Both the position numbers and the translations under genes were made by a program. Under the pieces are notes generated by a model, which was not told the DNA's origin, made no database searches, and saw nothing but the letters and a program-made list of their open reading frames with translations. DNA of 64,000 nt from Heterotrichella gracilis. Taxonomy: Eukaryota > Sar > Xanthophyceae > Tribonematales > Xanthonemataceae. Numbering within the stretch: the first letter of the stretch is position 1; every line of letters starts with the position of its first letter. Shown here one piece after another: positions 1 through 13,126 of the stretch. The DNA is taken from contig JAULBX010026274.1 in the NCBI GenBank assembly GCA_032358255.1, positions 124,001-188,000 on the forward strand. Reading direction: 5' to 3'.

Positions 1-439
1 TCATTGCCGATCATGTACTCTCATGTAACGCCTGCAAAAGGGAGCGGGGCAAATCTTGCAAGTCCACAGTATCTTTTGCCATGGCATGATTGCATTGTTC
101 TGCTCCTTCATTCATCCACACAGGACTGGCGCAGCTGTGGCCAACGTTCACGCCAAGCCAAGCCCTTACTGCGCTTGTTTGCGTCGTATATGTACCCTAA
201 AGCAAGGGTCTATGGGGTTTTATGTACAGGGGTGTGATGGTGAGGCCAACGTTCTGCACACTGTCTCCCAGCATCTTCAGAACAGCACCGGGAATAAATG
301 CAGTCCTGATCTGAACATGCTTGTGGACTATCTGCGTAACATAGGCCTGACCATAGCACCCCTGGACAGATTCCATGGACCCTTGCATACGATGCATGTG
401 TTTTCTACACCACTCGCTTTACTGAGGCATGTTTTGCAG

Positions 440-1791
440 ATAAGTGAGGATGAGCAACAAGCTGTCGTGGACAAAGCTGTGGCACTGGTGGACCATTGGC
501 TGCCAAGATTTGATGTGGTGGTGGTTGGGCCCGGGCTTGGCCGAGATGAGCTCATGCTGCGATGCATCGCCCAGGCATGTAACGCCATGCACTGCTCGTT
601 TCCTGTCAACACATGAGCATTGCGCGTTGGTGGGATGCAGTTGTGCAGCATGTGTGCATGTCATGGCACTGGTAGCAATCAGTGGTGATTGCTTATGCTG
701 TGCGCTGGTGACGCAGGTTGTGCGCCGGGTGAGGGAGCAGGGAGTGCCTATGGTGATTGATGCCGATGGACTATGGTTGCTCAACCAGGACCTGGATCTC
801 ATCAAGGGCTACAATCAGGCAATCCTGACTCCAAACAAGGTACCATTCAATTTGTCAATCGACTGTGCAGAATCCCATCAATGATGAACCCATATGAAAA
901 GGGAACCTCCACAGCTGATGGCTGCAGGACAAATTACAAAATCCCAGGCCCGCAGAAATCCCCTGGCTCTTTATATTTGCATATTTTTATTCTTCAAATT
1001 GTTATAATATTGTGTATTGTGAAAGTCCAATAAAAACTACCAACATAGTTCATGTCAATCCCAAACATGATTCATTCCGTGTGCACGAAATATGCTTTAT
1101 TTTTATTGTTGTAGGTGGAGTTTGGGCGCATGGCAGACAAGCTCGGCATCTCATTGGAGGACAACGAGGCGGCCCAGCAGCAGGTGTGCGCCGAGCTGGG
1201 GGGCCCTGTGGTGGTGCGCAAGGGCCCCTCTGATGTCATCTGTGACGACAAGCACACACTGGTGTGTGATGCAGAGGGGTCGCCGCGCCGAGCAGGCGGC
1301 CAGGTGAGTGCACATATAATATGCCTGAGGGGAGGGGGATCACGTGAATTGCAAGCACTGTTGCACTGAGATGTTATCAACATGGAATGGCAATATCGTT
1401 AATTCTCCCCATGACCCGATTGGAAAAGCGATGTAATTGAAGATGAAAAGCATGTTGCAAATTGCAAGGCTGGCTGATAGTGGCTGCAGCGCTTGAATGC
1501 AGGTAAATCACTTCATTTATTTTTTCAATTTTGCAGGGTGACATTGTGTCTGGTTGCACAGCAGTGTTTGCAGCATGGGCATCCAAGGCATACAGCCAGC
1601 CCTCGGAGACACATAAGGAACAGCTGTTGGATATCAATCCCCTTGTGTTGGCAGCGTATGGAGGGTGCTTCGTCACAAGGCACGCATCTGGATCAGCTTT
1701 TGGGAAACACAAACGCAGCATGCTTGCCGGGAGTGTCATTGACGAGCTTGGGCATGTAATCGACATATTATTTGATGCTCCAGCGCATTGA
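440..1791 (+). CDS. NAXD: ATP-dependent (S)-NAD(P)H-hydrate dehydratase, 3' part
   Basis: Repairs damaged NADH and NADPH hydrates using ATP; a ribokinase-like fold of the CARKD/NAXD (YjeF C-terminal) family. Four exons can be joined in frame: 440-574, 717-839, 1115-1303 and 1537-1791. They give, in order, the VVVGPGLGRD glycine loop, VIDADGLWLL, LTPNKVEFGRM and AGGQGDIVSGC, which holds the GxGD motif with the catalytic aspartate. The chain ends with LDINPLVLAAYGGCFVTR and a normal C-terminus. The family N-terminus (Lys-rich entry, SHVF..AA and SPELIVHP blocks) is not visible in 1-439, so earlier exons lie left of the window. The first intron here seems to start with GC rather than GT (575). 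The family assignment is firm; only the 5' end is missing. Confidence 0.9.
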
Positions 1792-2653
1792 GAGCTTATA
1801 CATCTTGCTGCTTAGGCCTTGCCAGTGCTGAAATTAGCACCCACAGCTGTACAATCTACGTACCCTTAAACGGGTTAAACACTCTACCCATAGTTGATGT
1901 TTTCTTTCATTGAATTTTCTTTCACGCATGTGAAATGTAGCCTACATTTTTGTTCGAAAGTTGTTTAGTTTGGTTGTCATGACATGTTGTCATTCCAACT
2001 GTTGTCTGCAGTATGTTTATCAAGAACTTGAGTTGAACGTTCATGGTCCGTAGAACCTGCACAGCTTCTGTCACACGATGTTGGTACAGTTTCACTTCAA
2101 AAAGGACGGGCGACTCGCATAATGATTGTGGAATATTGTTACATGGTATGTAACAATTGGAATACATGGTCTTTTGCAACGACTGTTCAGCCTCAACAAC
2201 TGAGACTGCAACATGGTGGCAAATCTGGTTACCACCAGCTGCTGCACAGGAAAACCCCCCGGAAGGTAAATTGTAAGCAGTCAGCAAACGTTTAAGCTGC
2301 TATCTCATCATTGATTCATTCAGAAAGGGAGGAAGATGACACTGCAGACATGTCACATGGGCAAGAAGCCGGCACCGTGGGGTCGCTGGGTGGCATGCGC
2401 ACGTGGTTTGGGTTACCAGTAGCACCCACCAGCTTAGACACCACCATGGGCCACATGGCAATAGTACACAACATAATTCCTATAATCAAACGTTAAGAAA
2501 AACCGTCGTCGATTGATGCCATATGACTGGTATTTACTAAATGATTGTGCGACAGTACGGTAATAAGCTCAACCATTTTGAGTGGTACTTTTGCAAAACC
2601 AGCAATCCCCAGACTGTTTGGTGCATGCTGTAGTGTCTGAGCGCCAACAAAAC
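1792..2653. other. convergent intergenic region
   Basis: This stretch lies between the stop of the NAD(P)H-hydrate dehydratase gene and the stop of the KNL1-like gene, so it should hold two 3' untranslated regions. The small open frames in it have no recognisable protein character. I saw no RNA gene or repeat, and no clear TGTAA signal for either gene. Confidence 0.6.
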
Positions 2654-5600
2654 CTACAATGTGTACAAGGGATTGCTGAACAAATTGACCGCCTTTGCCT
2701 GTGGCACCGCAAGTGCCGACAATCCCTCGCATATGCGTCGCAAGCGGCCATATCCTAGTTTCACATTCTGCACAGCCTCTGCAATCTGCTGAGGCTCCAG
2801 GTTTGCAGTACCTGCAAAACACCCAGCGTGGTGCTCAGACAACAGGAGCCTGTTAAATTCTCCTGTATCAGACAGGGAATTGGATGCAGTCATTCATTGC
2901 CCATCAAGATAATTTCATTATAGAAAGAAAACCAGTTGCATGCAGAGGCGTGCATCTTGTGTGGCGGCCATTTCTGCACATAAAACCCAACACAGTCCAC
3001 TTCAAACCCTGCCGCACCTGGGAAGTGGACCTTTGGCGTGCAGACCAGGTCGCCAAGTGGATAGCTGTCTGTGCAGTCCAGCTCCACAGAGAATTTGAGC
3101 TCCTGGTGCAGGTTCAGGAACGTGAGGGTGATGGTGGAGGCGCGGCACTCAACGCTGGACAGGGCTGGGAACCGCAGGCGGATGCCCTCCAGCTCTGCCA
3201 CCAGGTCATTGATGCGCCCCAGGCGCAAGCAGTGCTGCTGCACAACTGCTGAGACGCGGGCTGCATCTCCACCCTGCAGCTTGAACTTGCCATGCACGGT
3301 TTCACCTGCATACCCAAGCTGTGGTGAGCTCTCGGGCACTGACGGCCGAAGTCAGGGGAACGAGACAGAGCGCAATGACACGCCAGCAAATTCGTAACTT
3401 AAACCCCACCTTTTGCAAACCCAGCCATGTGCGCAGCAAACTCTCGCCTGTCTGCTGGCATTCCAGGATGCTCATCTGCAGCCAAACCACCAAAACTAAA
3501 GTTGCCATGAGCATTGAGTGGTAGCATAAGACAACCATGGATGCCAGTTTGCATCACGTGCAGGATGCATGCAGTGGTACCCCACCTGGGTGTGCCAGCT
3601 CCAGGTATCCTTGCACAATGTGCTTAGCTTCCATGCCCCCCACAAACAGGCGCAGCTTGAACAGAGCACCTATGCGCAGCGTCAACTCCCCGGCGCTGCC
3701 ATTGTCCCCGGCATTCTCCAGCCGCCAGGCGTGGCATGCTGCCAGCACATCTAGCTCCTCAACCTACAATTAGGGTAAAAGGTTTCCACACACTTGCATT
3801 GATTTGACAATTTCAAGTGCTGCCACATCCACTTGAGTAATGAATAATTGCATGTCACATACAGATTGCTGGAGCTGCAGCTGCAATGTGGTATAGCAAC
3901 ACACCCATCATAACCAATCACAACCACCCGTCCATGCGTTGATCTGCTGTGATATTTGTGACATACCTTCTCCAGCAATGAAGCGGCGTTCACTTCACGG
4001 GCCAGGTATGCCCTGCCCCCGCTCTTGCTGTCACCCTGGGCTGCCAGGGTCTTGAGCAGGTCCTCCCGCTTGCTGCCCAGCACAGCGCTCTTTGCCTGCA
4101 CATGCGCAACATAGCTGGCATCAGCATTGTGGCGTTCAGCCATCTGCACCTATCACTTCAGACAATCAACCCAAGCACTGCACTGCAATCAGGGACAGAG
4201 TTGGTGGCATACTCCCTGTGAACAAATACCTTGAATTCTGTCAGGCGTTCCTCGGTGGTTCCCAGCTTCTGGCGGCGTGCGGCATTGGCTGCCCTTGTGT
4301 CATCCAAGCTGGCGCGCATGGACAGCACTGCCTTCTGCTGCTCAACCTTGGCCTGTGAATGGTACAGCCAACTTAGCGCCAAGCAGCCGTGCAAGTGAAG
4401 TGCACGATGCAGTGCACATCACCCATGACACGCGGGCTTTGCTGCTGACAGTGGATGCAAAGGTCATGAAAGTGGTTTGATGATCATGTGGCAAGCACAT
4501 GTTATGACGGTGCAAGGGCTAATGGCGATGCAAGTAAGGCAGGCGGACTTGCAAGGCTAACCTTGTGTTCCGCATCCTCCTGCTCCTGTGCTGCCTGCTG
4601 AGCAGCGGCATACTCGTTGATGGTGGCCTCCAGCTGGGACAGGTGGTCCAGGTGGTTCTGGAGGAACGCCAGATCGTGCTGCAGCAGCTGCAGGTTGGAT
4701 TCCAGGCTGCGGCCACGGGTCTCCTGCGCATGCACAGTAGCTGGTTTAGTCACACGCATTCCAGCAGTACAGTAGAGTGGCACCCCTTGCTCACATTGTC
4801 CCAACTAGCTTCGTTTTGTAAGGGCTGATACCATTGCTGAACATGACCTCGGCGATGGAGACATCTGTCACAACCCTGACAGGGGTCTGCTACGTCACAT
4901 TTCACTTCAACGCTCGCAGCAGTGCAACGCCACATGGGACATCAGCAACAGATGCAGTTTCCCTTAAATCCCCTCGCTCCCACCTCCAGTTGCAGGCGCC
5001 ATTCCTTGAATGCTGTCTTGCAACGCTGCCTGCAGAGCTGCTTCAGCTGCGCAGCCCCCTGCTTGATCTCCTCCAGCTCCTCCTCATTGGCCACCTGCAT
5101 CATTGTCAGAATTATTACATCAGATTTTGACCTATGCAGGCAGCTGCTGATCAACCATTGTAAATACATTCCAGATTGCACGTAATTTATAAGCAAGTAT
5201 TGTACTTGTTTCCAGATAATTCCTCTTAATGAAATCTGGAAGTGCGACAATACGGTATACTTCACACAAATTGAAAATATGGAACACCCAATTAATAGCG
5301 TGTGCCGAATACATTACAAACTCAGAGAGGACAGCTGGCTTGGTGCAACGTGTGCATGACGGTTAATTTTACTCGACTGCTTGACCACATAAATCTAGGC
5401 AAACCTTGCGCATGAGCATGGCCTTTAGCCCTTACCTGCACCACCTCAAACAGCTGAGGGTTTTCCTGCGTGAGCATAGCTTCATGGTCTGCCACCAGCA
5501 CCTTGCGGCTGTTGATCTCTGCCTGCAGCATGCGGATGGCGGCCTCGCACGCCTCCACCTCTGGTGCGGTCACACACATGAGGCGGTAGCAGTCCTGCAG

Positions 5601-8600
5601 CTGCTGCGGGGGCGGGTCGCTGGCAAGGTCAGCAAAGTTGATGGAGGTGCCGCGCCGCATGTGGTCCAGGAACTGCAGGTTGATGACCTTAAGGAAGTCC
5701 TGCATTGTGGTGCAAGGGGGTTTTCAGCACAAGAAGGATGGTTTTAGCACATGGATTTCATTGCATTTGGATTGGGCGACAAGGGTTCCTTGACAGCAAA
5801 TGAAATATTTTATTATACTAATAATAAAGTAGAAGCTCGAGGAAGGGCATTGCCTACCTGGAAAGTGATTTGCAGTGGACCTAAATCCTGCACTGCAGGC
5901 GACATGCTCATGCGGTGTCTGAGGAGCTGCTGCTGGACAAGTGTCAGCTGTGGGTTGACAGCAGACATTGGCGTGCGGGCCAGCTTCAAGCCACCTGCAC
6001 AGCCATTGTGTGCTGAATACAGGGTGCCAATCACCACCACAGCATCAGATGAGGCCCAGGCAAGGCACAGCATGCTATGCTATGAGCAGTGCTGACACAG
6101 GACGGACACGCATGCTTCGCACCTGGCATGTTTGGTTGGATGGTGCTGTTTGGCGCCACGTTTTCAATGTCTGCATGGATGTCTGTCCCTGCAGCCGACC
6201 ATCAGTTATAACTGCTGGAAAACCTACATGCCAGCATGCAGCAGAGCTAAGCGGCAGAGCAAAGTAGTTGAACGCACCTCCTTGGTTGCCGGGAGTAGCC
6301 GCCGCAGCAGCAACAGGCTCCTCAGGCATGCTTGCTGCTGGGCTGGGGGCAACCTCACCAGACGTCCCAGCATCGGTAGGCGTTCGTGCCAGCTTGGGCC
6401 CCCCAGGGAATGCATCACCCATGGAGGTTGCTGCAGCTTGTTGTGCCGCTAGGGGGGTCCTTGCTCGCATCATGCTGCTTGGAAGCACTGCAGGGATGGA
6501 CACGGGTGATGAGCCCTGCGTTGCCAGCCGGGGGCAGAGGATAGTGTGCGACGTGTCTGGGGAGAGTGGGTGTGTACCTTCAATGTTGGGGGTTGCCTGG
6601 GCCTCCTCAGAGTTGTTGGCTGGTAAAGCAGATGGTGATTCTGCATCAATCCCTGCTTGTGCAGGACTGCCTGTCTCTAGGAAGAGGTCAGGTGAAGAAA
6701 TTTCTGCACGAGATTGCATTCAAGTTTATCACTAAAAACTTTTATTACACATGGCACATATCTGCACATGACTGTTCCCAGGTATGAATGGAAATGAATA
6801 TAGCAGTCACCTTTCTGTGGCGTGCGCGACAGCAGCTCCCCACCGGGGAAAGGTGACTTGAGCGCACTTGCTTGGAGGGCCTGCTTGGCTGACCACAAAA
6901 GCCCTGTATTTGGGGTTCCTGCACGGATCACGGCCCATGTTTTATTATATATTACTTTTGAATATTCTACAGGACCGCACATAGGCCGGAAACATAACAA
7001 GATCACACAGACGGCCGCATTGCCCTACCCTGGTGGCGGCAGCTTGCAGGTGGCGATTCTGGTGCAGTGAGGTCATCCAATGTTTGATGCTCTAGGAAAT
7101 CGTAGCCTTGCATGTCATCATTCAAATCCAGCTCCAGCGGGTCTGCATTACACCAAAATCACCAATTAAGAAACAGGGCGTCAATTTTGACAAGCAGGAT
7201 GCGCATAAATCTTCACAGAGCATGCACACCATTTTATGCAGTAGGATTGTATGAGCGGTAATCAATCACCTGGCTTGGTGCTCTCAGGGCTGTCAAATCC
7301 AGCTGCAGTGGGCCCATCGACAAGCAGGAAAGGGGTGGCGGTGGTCTTCATTACCAATTCGGAGTTGAGTGCTGCAGCAGCCGTGGGTGCCGCAGTGACA
7401 TCCTCCAGCATATGCAACTCTGGGCTTGAGGGTCCACCAGCGTGCTCGTTCACAGGTGAAACAGCCGCGGTCACCTGTAGGCAGAGGTGGCACTCAGTTT
7501 GGGCTTGGGTGAGAAGCAGGACGAAAGGGAGCCGACATGTGGTGGATTGGCACTCACTGTGTTCTGCATCAGCGCTGCCAGCCCCTGGTGGAGTGCGCCA
7601 AGAGCATGATTTTTGCCCAATGTTGTGTCCTCAAGCAGTCGCCCAGTCATGTCCATGAGGTAATCCCCGTTGATGGGTACCTGTGAACAGCAAGGCAATC
7701 AGCATTGTGGCAAACAGGCTGCCCTTGATGTGCCCATGCACTGTTTGTACCTTCCCGCACAGATGCATGACCCAGTAACAGGCATGAAGCCATGCCCCGT
7801 GAACACCCTGTCACTACCAATGCATACCTGGAGCTCTCCGTCTGTGTCAGGGGACCCAAGCAAGCCTGGCGAATCAGCCACCGCCCCATATGCTGCAGGC
7901 TTCTTCTCCTCTGATTGCAGCAACAGGTCCGGGCTGCCAGGCGACTCCACTGACGCAGCTGCATCAAATGCTGCTTTAAGCTCCTCGACAGGCAGAACAG
8001 CTGACAGGTCCATGCTGTGCTCCATCTGTACGCTTGCCATCAATTCCTCTCCCAAGCCTGACTTTGGATCCACTGATGCTGGTGAGGGTGCAGGCGCCTC
8101 AAGCAGTGCGTCTGCGTGTTCCACATCGGGTGCTGCAAGTGCTGCTGATATGTCCACCTCTCCAGCTAGCAATTCATCTGGCGCCGCCAGGCCCGCTTCA
8201 CCCGTTGTATCGGCGCTGAGATAGATGTGGCTGTAGGTTATATCCCCCATCATAAGCCGCCCTACATAACAAGATTCGTTCAAGATCGCACTCAATACTG
8301 GAACAAGCTGGTACTTGCAGCAGCTACACTTGTGTTTCTCACCTTTATGCTCCAGATTGAGCTCCTCTGTATCATCCAAACCTGGCAGGAAACCCCACTT
8401 GTTGATTTGCTGCTTCTCCACCACCTCCGGTTGGCCATCAGAGGAACCAGTGTTGTCCGCAGCAGCGGCTGGATTTTCTGGGCTGCCAACCTCGTCCTCC
8501 ACTTGCGCACCCCAGGTTGGATGGATACCCGTTGCAAAGACGTTGGTGTAACCCAAGGAAAAGTCCTCAGTCTGGTCATGCCTGTCAGCACTTTGCATAG

Positions 8601-9573
8601 TTACGAGTTCCATAGACACATCATCCAGTGCTGAGCGTTCTGAAATTGCTGGGCTGACAGCCGCAAAACCTGCAGGAAGAGCAGTTGTTAGCCGGTTGGG
8701 ACACCCTTCAGGTATGCTGGTACTGCCACTGGTAGTTGAGCATAGTCAGGGGCTCACCGGCAGGGTCTGGCGCCACAATGTCATCACTTTCGTCCTCCTC
8801 CAGCAACGATGACAGGCTGGGTACTGCAGCGGTGATGCTGTGTGTGATATTGCCTGCTGCCTCCTGGTAGTCACTGCTGAGCTGGTTGATGGGGTGCATC
8901 TGGTGGATCCCACTGTGTGCTGTCACCAGCTCCATAGGCGCGGTGTGGTCCACTATCACCATAGGGCTGTCTGCAAGGCTCATGGTGTCATCTCCTGGAC
9001 TGGATGCCCTGGAAAGGACTTGGCTCAGTACTGCAGCGCGCTGAGGGTTTTGCCACTGCTGCTGGATGTCCTGCTGGAAGTTGTCAACAGTGTTGCTGAC
9101 AACCACTGGGTCATCCTTCTCGTCCAGGTAGTCGTCCTGTGTTGCAACAGCAAGTAAGAACTAACCACAACTTAACGAGCTGCAGATGAAAGGGTTGTTG
9201 CTAGGCTCTTTACCTTGACGAACAGGTGCATCGTCTCCAGTTCGTTATCAGGAGCAAAGCTAACCCTGCGGCCTAGCGACTTGCGTTTCTTCTTCTTGGC
9301 TCGCTCGTCTGCGTCCTTTTGTGCAGAGACACCGAGGCTTGCCAGTGCCATCCTCCGTTTCCCAACCTGCAACGGGAGGTTGAGGTTGCTGTGCAGCGAG
9401 CGAGTTGGCATGACAGGTTTTGGACCTGCACACTCGCCACCCACCGGTGTCCTGCTCCCAGCATCTTTGTCCTTTGAAGGGGTGTACGCTTGGTTCTCTT
9501 TGTCTAGCTCCTGCTGCAGATCCAAAGCTGACCAGGGCCCAGCGGGCCACGCTTGCGGGTGCAGGCCTTGCAT
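2654..9573 (-). CDS. KNL1: KNL1/Spc105-type kinetochore scaffold protein
   Basis: The outer-kinetochore scaffold of the KMN network recruits PP1 and the Bub checkpoint proteins and binds Mis12. Exon 1 (9573-9214, 120 residues) is basic and carries GRRVSFAPDNELETMHLF; RVSF is the classic KNL1 PP1-docking motif. Exon 2 (9136-8758) and the next exon (from about 8669) hold two MELT-like motifs, APMELVTAH and DDVSMELVTM, in acidic Ser/Thr/Pro-rich sequence. A long disordered centre follows. Near 5705 is the Spc7-type start QDFLKVINLQFLDHM, then coiled coil (about 5700-3960) and a C-terminal RWD-like region (about 3340-2890, with LTFLNLHQELKFSVELDC). The last exon ends NLFSNPLYTL at the TAG at 2654. 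Most internal exons were placed by sight. The combination of PP1 motif, MELT-like repeats, Spc7 block and RWD-like end makes the call strong. Confidence 0.88.
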
Positions 9574-10434
9574 GGTGCTGAGCTTGCTGCACGGTTGGAG
9601 TCAGCTGACAGCCATGAGATGGTGTACAAAATCTCACGGGATTCCTGACACCCAACACAGGCTCGCTAGCAAAACGTCTTTCACAGGGTGTTTTGGAGTT
9701 GCAAACAGATGCTATAGCCGGGAAGCTGTCGGCAAATAAGGTTTCGGAAGCAACAAACGAACGTTGACTCGGTCAACGCAGGGGGATAACATGCTGTCAC
9801 GGGGATGTCATCTTATATGCATGCATTGGCCCAATGATATGGGCTCGATTCAGTTCGAGTTCTCTCTTATTCAACACGTTGGCAACAGCATACAAGTGTT
9901 TAACGCACGCCGTCTCGTAAGCCAGCCAGCCAGTTAGCCAAAGGTTTGAATTCTGTGTGTTTTGTAAGCTGCAGACGTGTGTCCTTGTGACACACACCCG
10001 TGAAATTGGCAGAGCTACCAAGCCGCTTGGCAAACGTTTTTGATAAAGACAGTCAGTATAGTACCTGGGCAGCTGTCTGTGGCTCTTGCATACGACAGTC
10101 AGATAAAAAGCTGTCACAGTATACTTTACATTGAGCTACACCCCGCAAACGAGGGTGTCTGCGAGGCAAAGGTACCTAGTCTAAAGCTTTGAACAGGATA
10201 TGGTCCCTATTTACATGGGCGTGGGTGCTCTGAGCTAGATCCTTGCTGGAGCTTGGCGTGCAGGTGAGGGGGTTAGTGCAACTCATTGCAAACATTGTAT
10301 ACTGCATTCGAGTGGCCACCTGTGGTATGGTGTAAAGGCTAAACCTAGCCTATGCTGAAACTGCTGAGTAAATAATGTCCGTGTTCATAACACAAGCAGA
10401 TGCTGCTGCATTCCAGTAGGTTAAGAACAAGGTC
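9574..10434. other. upstream region of KNL1-like gene, no gene seen
   Basis: This holds the promoter of the KNL1-like gene (its ATG is at 9571-9573 on the minus strand) and the 3' flank of the GAR-like gene. It is AT-richer than the exons. I see no convincing open frame, RNA gene or strong core promoter motif. Confidence 0.5.
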
Positions 10435-13126
10435 TTACTGCAAGGGTGCTGGAAGGGGAATGTTCTCGATGAAGCTGATTATATTGGCGCGGCCACCCCC
10501 ATATCTGACCAGCAGTTTCCCTCTTGAAGATGCCATATGCACCCTTATGCCACAGACCTTGTAGTGGCATGGGCCCAGCTTAGTCATCGGGATGGTGAGA
10601 CCATGATCAAAACACAGGAACAAAAGCTCTCTCATCAAGCTGTCGATTGTGTGGGCATCAGTCACGATAGGGCTTTTCTTGGACAGTATTCCCTGCGAAC
10701 CCAATCCCACCATTTTTGCATAATTTTCCAATTTGCAAGCCAGCAGTGCCATTGCAATGAAATGAACCGTACCGATAGCCATGGGTCATCCTTGCTTGGC
10801 GAAACAGCAGAAGTGCTCAGGTAATTGGCTTTAACCTTTTGAAAAGCTTCACTATTTGCAAATGTCGGCCGTGAGGAGGTAGAACTTGGTTTATCCTGAA
10901 AAAGTCAATTTATTTGGGTTGTTTTATATGCAAACAATTACTTCAACGTTTTGAGCTTGCACTCAACTGGGTTGGTTTTCAGCGGCGCTAGATGTGTGGA
11001 TTTTATTGGGTAGCACCAGACCTGAGATGCACGGCATTCAAATGGAAATGGGCAGCTCTCATCGCCAAATTCTGGTTCTCTCATTGGGTTTCTGCCTCTT
11101 GTCAAGGTTGATTCGACCGCAACAAAAGTGTTGCTGTGGGTGGAGGTAGGCTTTGGGGATTTGCATGGCAATGCTGGTGCGGAGTCGGCATCAGGAAGCA
11201 TGATTGTTGCATCTGCACAGTACACTTGAAGCAGCTGCTGGCGGGGATGACAGCTGGCACCTGCGGACGGATCCACGGCTGCATGACGACCCAATACTAG
11301 AACAATGATTCCATGCATGCTGCATGGTGAATCCCCAGCTTGTTTTGATAATAGCAGGGATGTCTAGGCTACCTGCACGGCATGCTGTCCCCAAGCATGA
11401 ACTGGGGATTCACCATTTTGGGATATTTTACTGTGATTGCCTGCTTATTACAATACTCACCTTTACTTGCTGCCGCAATGCGCGGTGCTGGGAGAGGTGA
11501 CAACTTGTCCTCTGCTGACTTCTGTTGTGGCTTTGATGTGGGACTGGGTGATAGGTTTCTGAGTGCTACCCTCAAGTTCCTGACCTCCACCTCCAAATCT
11601 CGCCTACTCTCCTCGTTTCTCTGCACGACAGCAGCTGATGCTAAGTATTGTAGCAAATGCGCCGGATGTTGGTGTTCACCATGCATCACACCATGGGAGA
11701 CCCTCTGCAGATTACCATGCATTTGTACGCTGTGAGGCATGACAAATCATTGCAACATGGCAGCATTGGCTGCATCATTGCTCCAATACCCTGTGGCTAC
11801 ATGGGGGCTACAATTACATGGACAGGATTATATGGGATTGGCCCAAGTTCCTTTGATGATTGGAACCCTCTAACTGATCATGTATGCAGTTCAACCTTGG
11901 CTGTTTTCTCTGCTGCATCTGCCCGCCTCTCCCAAGCATGTACTGCAGAGTTTCTAGATTCCATGTCTTGGCAGACCACCTCCAGAACATGCTGCAGCTG
12001 TGCAACCTCAGTCTCCAGCCTTGCCAGCCTTGCCACTTGCTGAAGAAGATGCTCTGTCAGTACGTTGTCGCGTGTAGCATCTGAGTGCTGCTCGCGAGTG
12101 CCACTGGCAGATCTATCTGGACTGGGTGCCTGCAGGTGAGTGAACATTGTAAGGTGTAACAGACATCTGCATCAGCTGCAGGGTGCGTGCCCAATTTGCA
12201 CATGGTCTAGAGCATCCCAGTGCCACTGTAGGACATTGCGCATCAATTCCCCCAGCATTGATACCCACTCACCAACACACAGTGCAGCTTCATTTGTAAC
12301 TATTTGAAGTCTGCTTTGGGAGAATCAAATTACATACCTCAATAGTCAGTCCATTTGCGCCTGACAAATCGGTTGTTAAGCCATTAGGTTGCAGGTGGTC
12401 CATATGCTTGCAAACTGTGCCAGTGATACTCTCTGTGTGTGGCTGAGTTTGACTATTGCAGTTGCTATCCCTCGGTATTTGTTCCTGCTGATCAGGTGGA
12501 CTGCCATGACTGCTTACAGGTGGACTGGTTGGCGGGTATGCTACGTTGGTGGAGCCAACTGGTTCCAGAGGTGTTGGTGGCAGTTGATGGATGGAGCTGG
12601 CCCTGCCATCCATGTGGCAGGCCTGAAAATTATCCCGGCAGTCAGAATCCTGGCTGTGCCTGTGTTCTGCATGCTGCAGGAGGTTCGGTTCAGGCGGGCT
12701 CGTGCTGCCTTCTGCTTGCTGCAGTGAAATGCGACTCAAGCTGTTCCAACACGAGGGTGCAGGGTCTCCAGGCGGTTGGCAACCAATCTGTTCAGCCACA
12801 TCTTCAGCAACGCCAATGGAAGAGTCTCCTGCTTCTGCCACTGCACAGGGCTCGCACAATTGCTTAAGCAGATATTCCCCGCTGACACTGGGACCTGCTT
12901 GTAGGATTGAATAGTGGCTTGTGGGGCGCAGTGGATGTTCTTCAGCTTGACTGCTGTCGCTGAGTTTGCAGGCAACGTGTCCATCAGGGCCTGGGGTAAG
13001 CTGGACATATATGGTGGTGTGTGGCACTGCGGCAAAGCTTGGCCCCTGATTTTCCAATGAAATATTACATTTGATGTGGTCTGTGGAGTCTCTTGTCAAC
13101 TGGACATGGACGTAGCTGAACTCCAT
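10435..13126 (-). CDS. coiled-coil protein with probable C-terminal GAR (GAS2-like) domain
   Basis: I do not recognise an orthologue. Exon 1 (13126 to about 12338) starts MEFSYVHVQLT and contains two similar beta-rich units (residues about 3-25 and 38-60, both with VQLT, a later Cys and a Ser), then a long Pro/Ser/Gln-rich stretch. After a gtatgt donor, an exon near 12131-11891 encodes a coiled coil (LLQQVARLARLETEVAQLQ). Another near 11650-11461 continues it (RRDLEVEVRNLRVALRNL) and ends at GTGAGT. The segment 11283-10940 reads as low-complexity coding sequence. The last two segments (about 10901-10784 and 10696-10435) join in frame; they give KDDPWLS then GILSKKSPIV and end with a GAR-like block, YKVCGIRVHM..GKLLVRYGGG...FIENI. 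GAR domains bind microtubules. The join at 10950-10900 is unsure, and two separate genes are possible. Confidence 0.5.

Noticed and set aside
56-438. Long open frame continuing upstream of the NAD(P)H-hydrate dehydratase exon
   Set aside because: Its translation lacks the conserved N-terminal family blocks, and a good acceptor (TTTTGCAG) sits directly before 440, so it is more likely intron.
6075-6735. Long frames on both strands (155 and 214 codons)
   Set aside because: The minus-strand frame lies within the disordered centre of the KNL1-like gene; the plus-strand one is its shadow.
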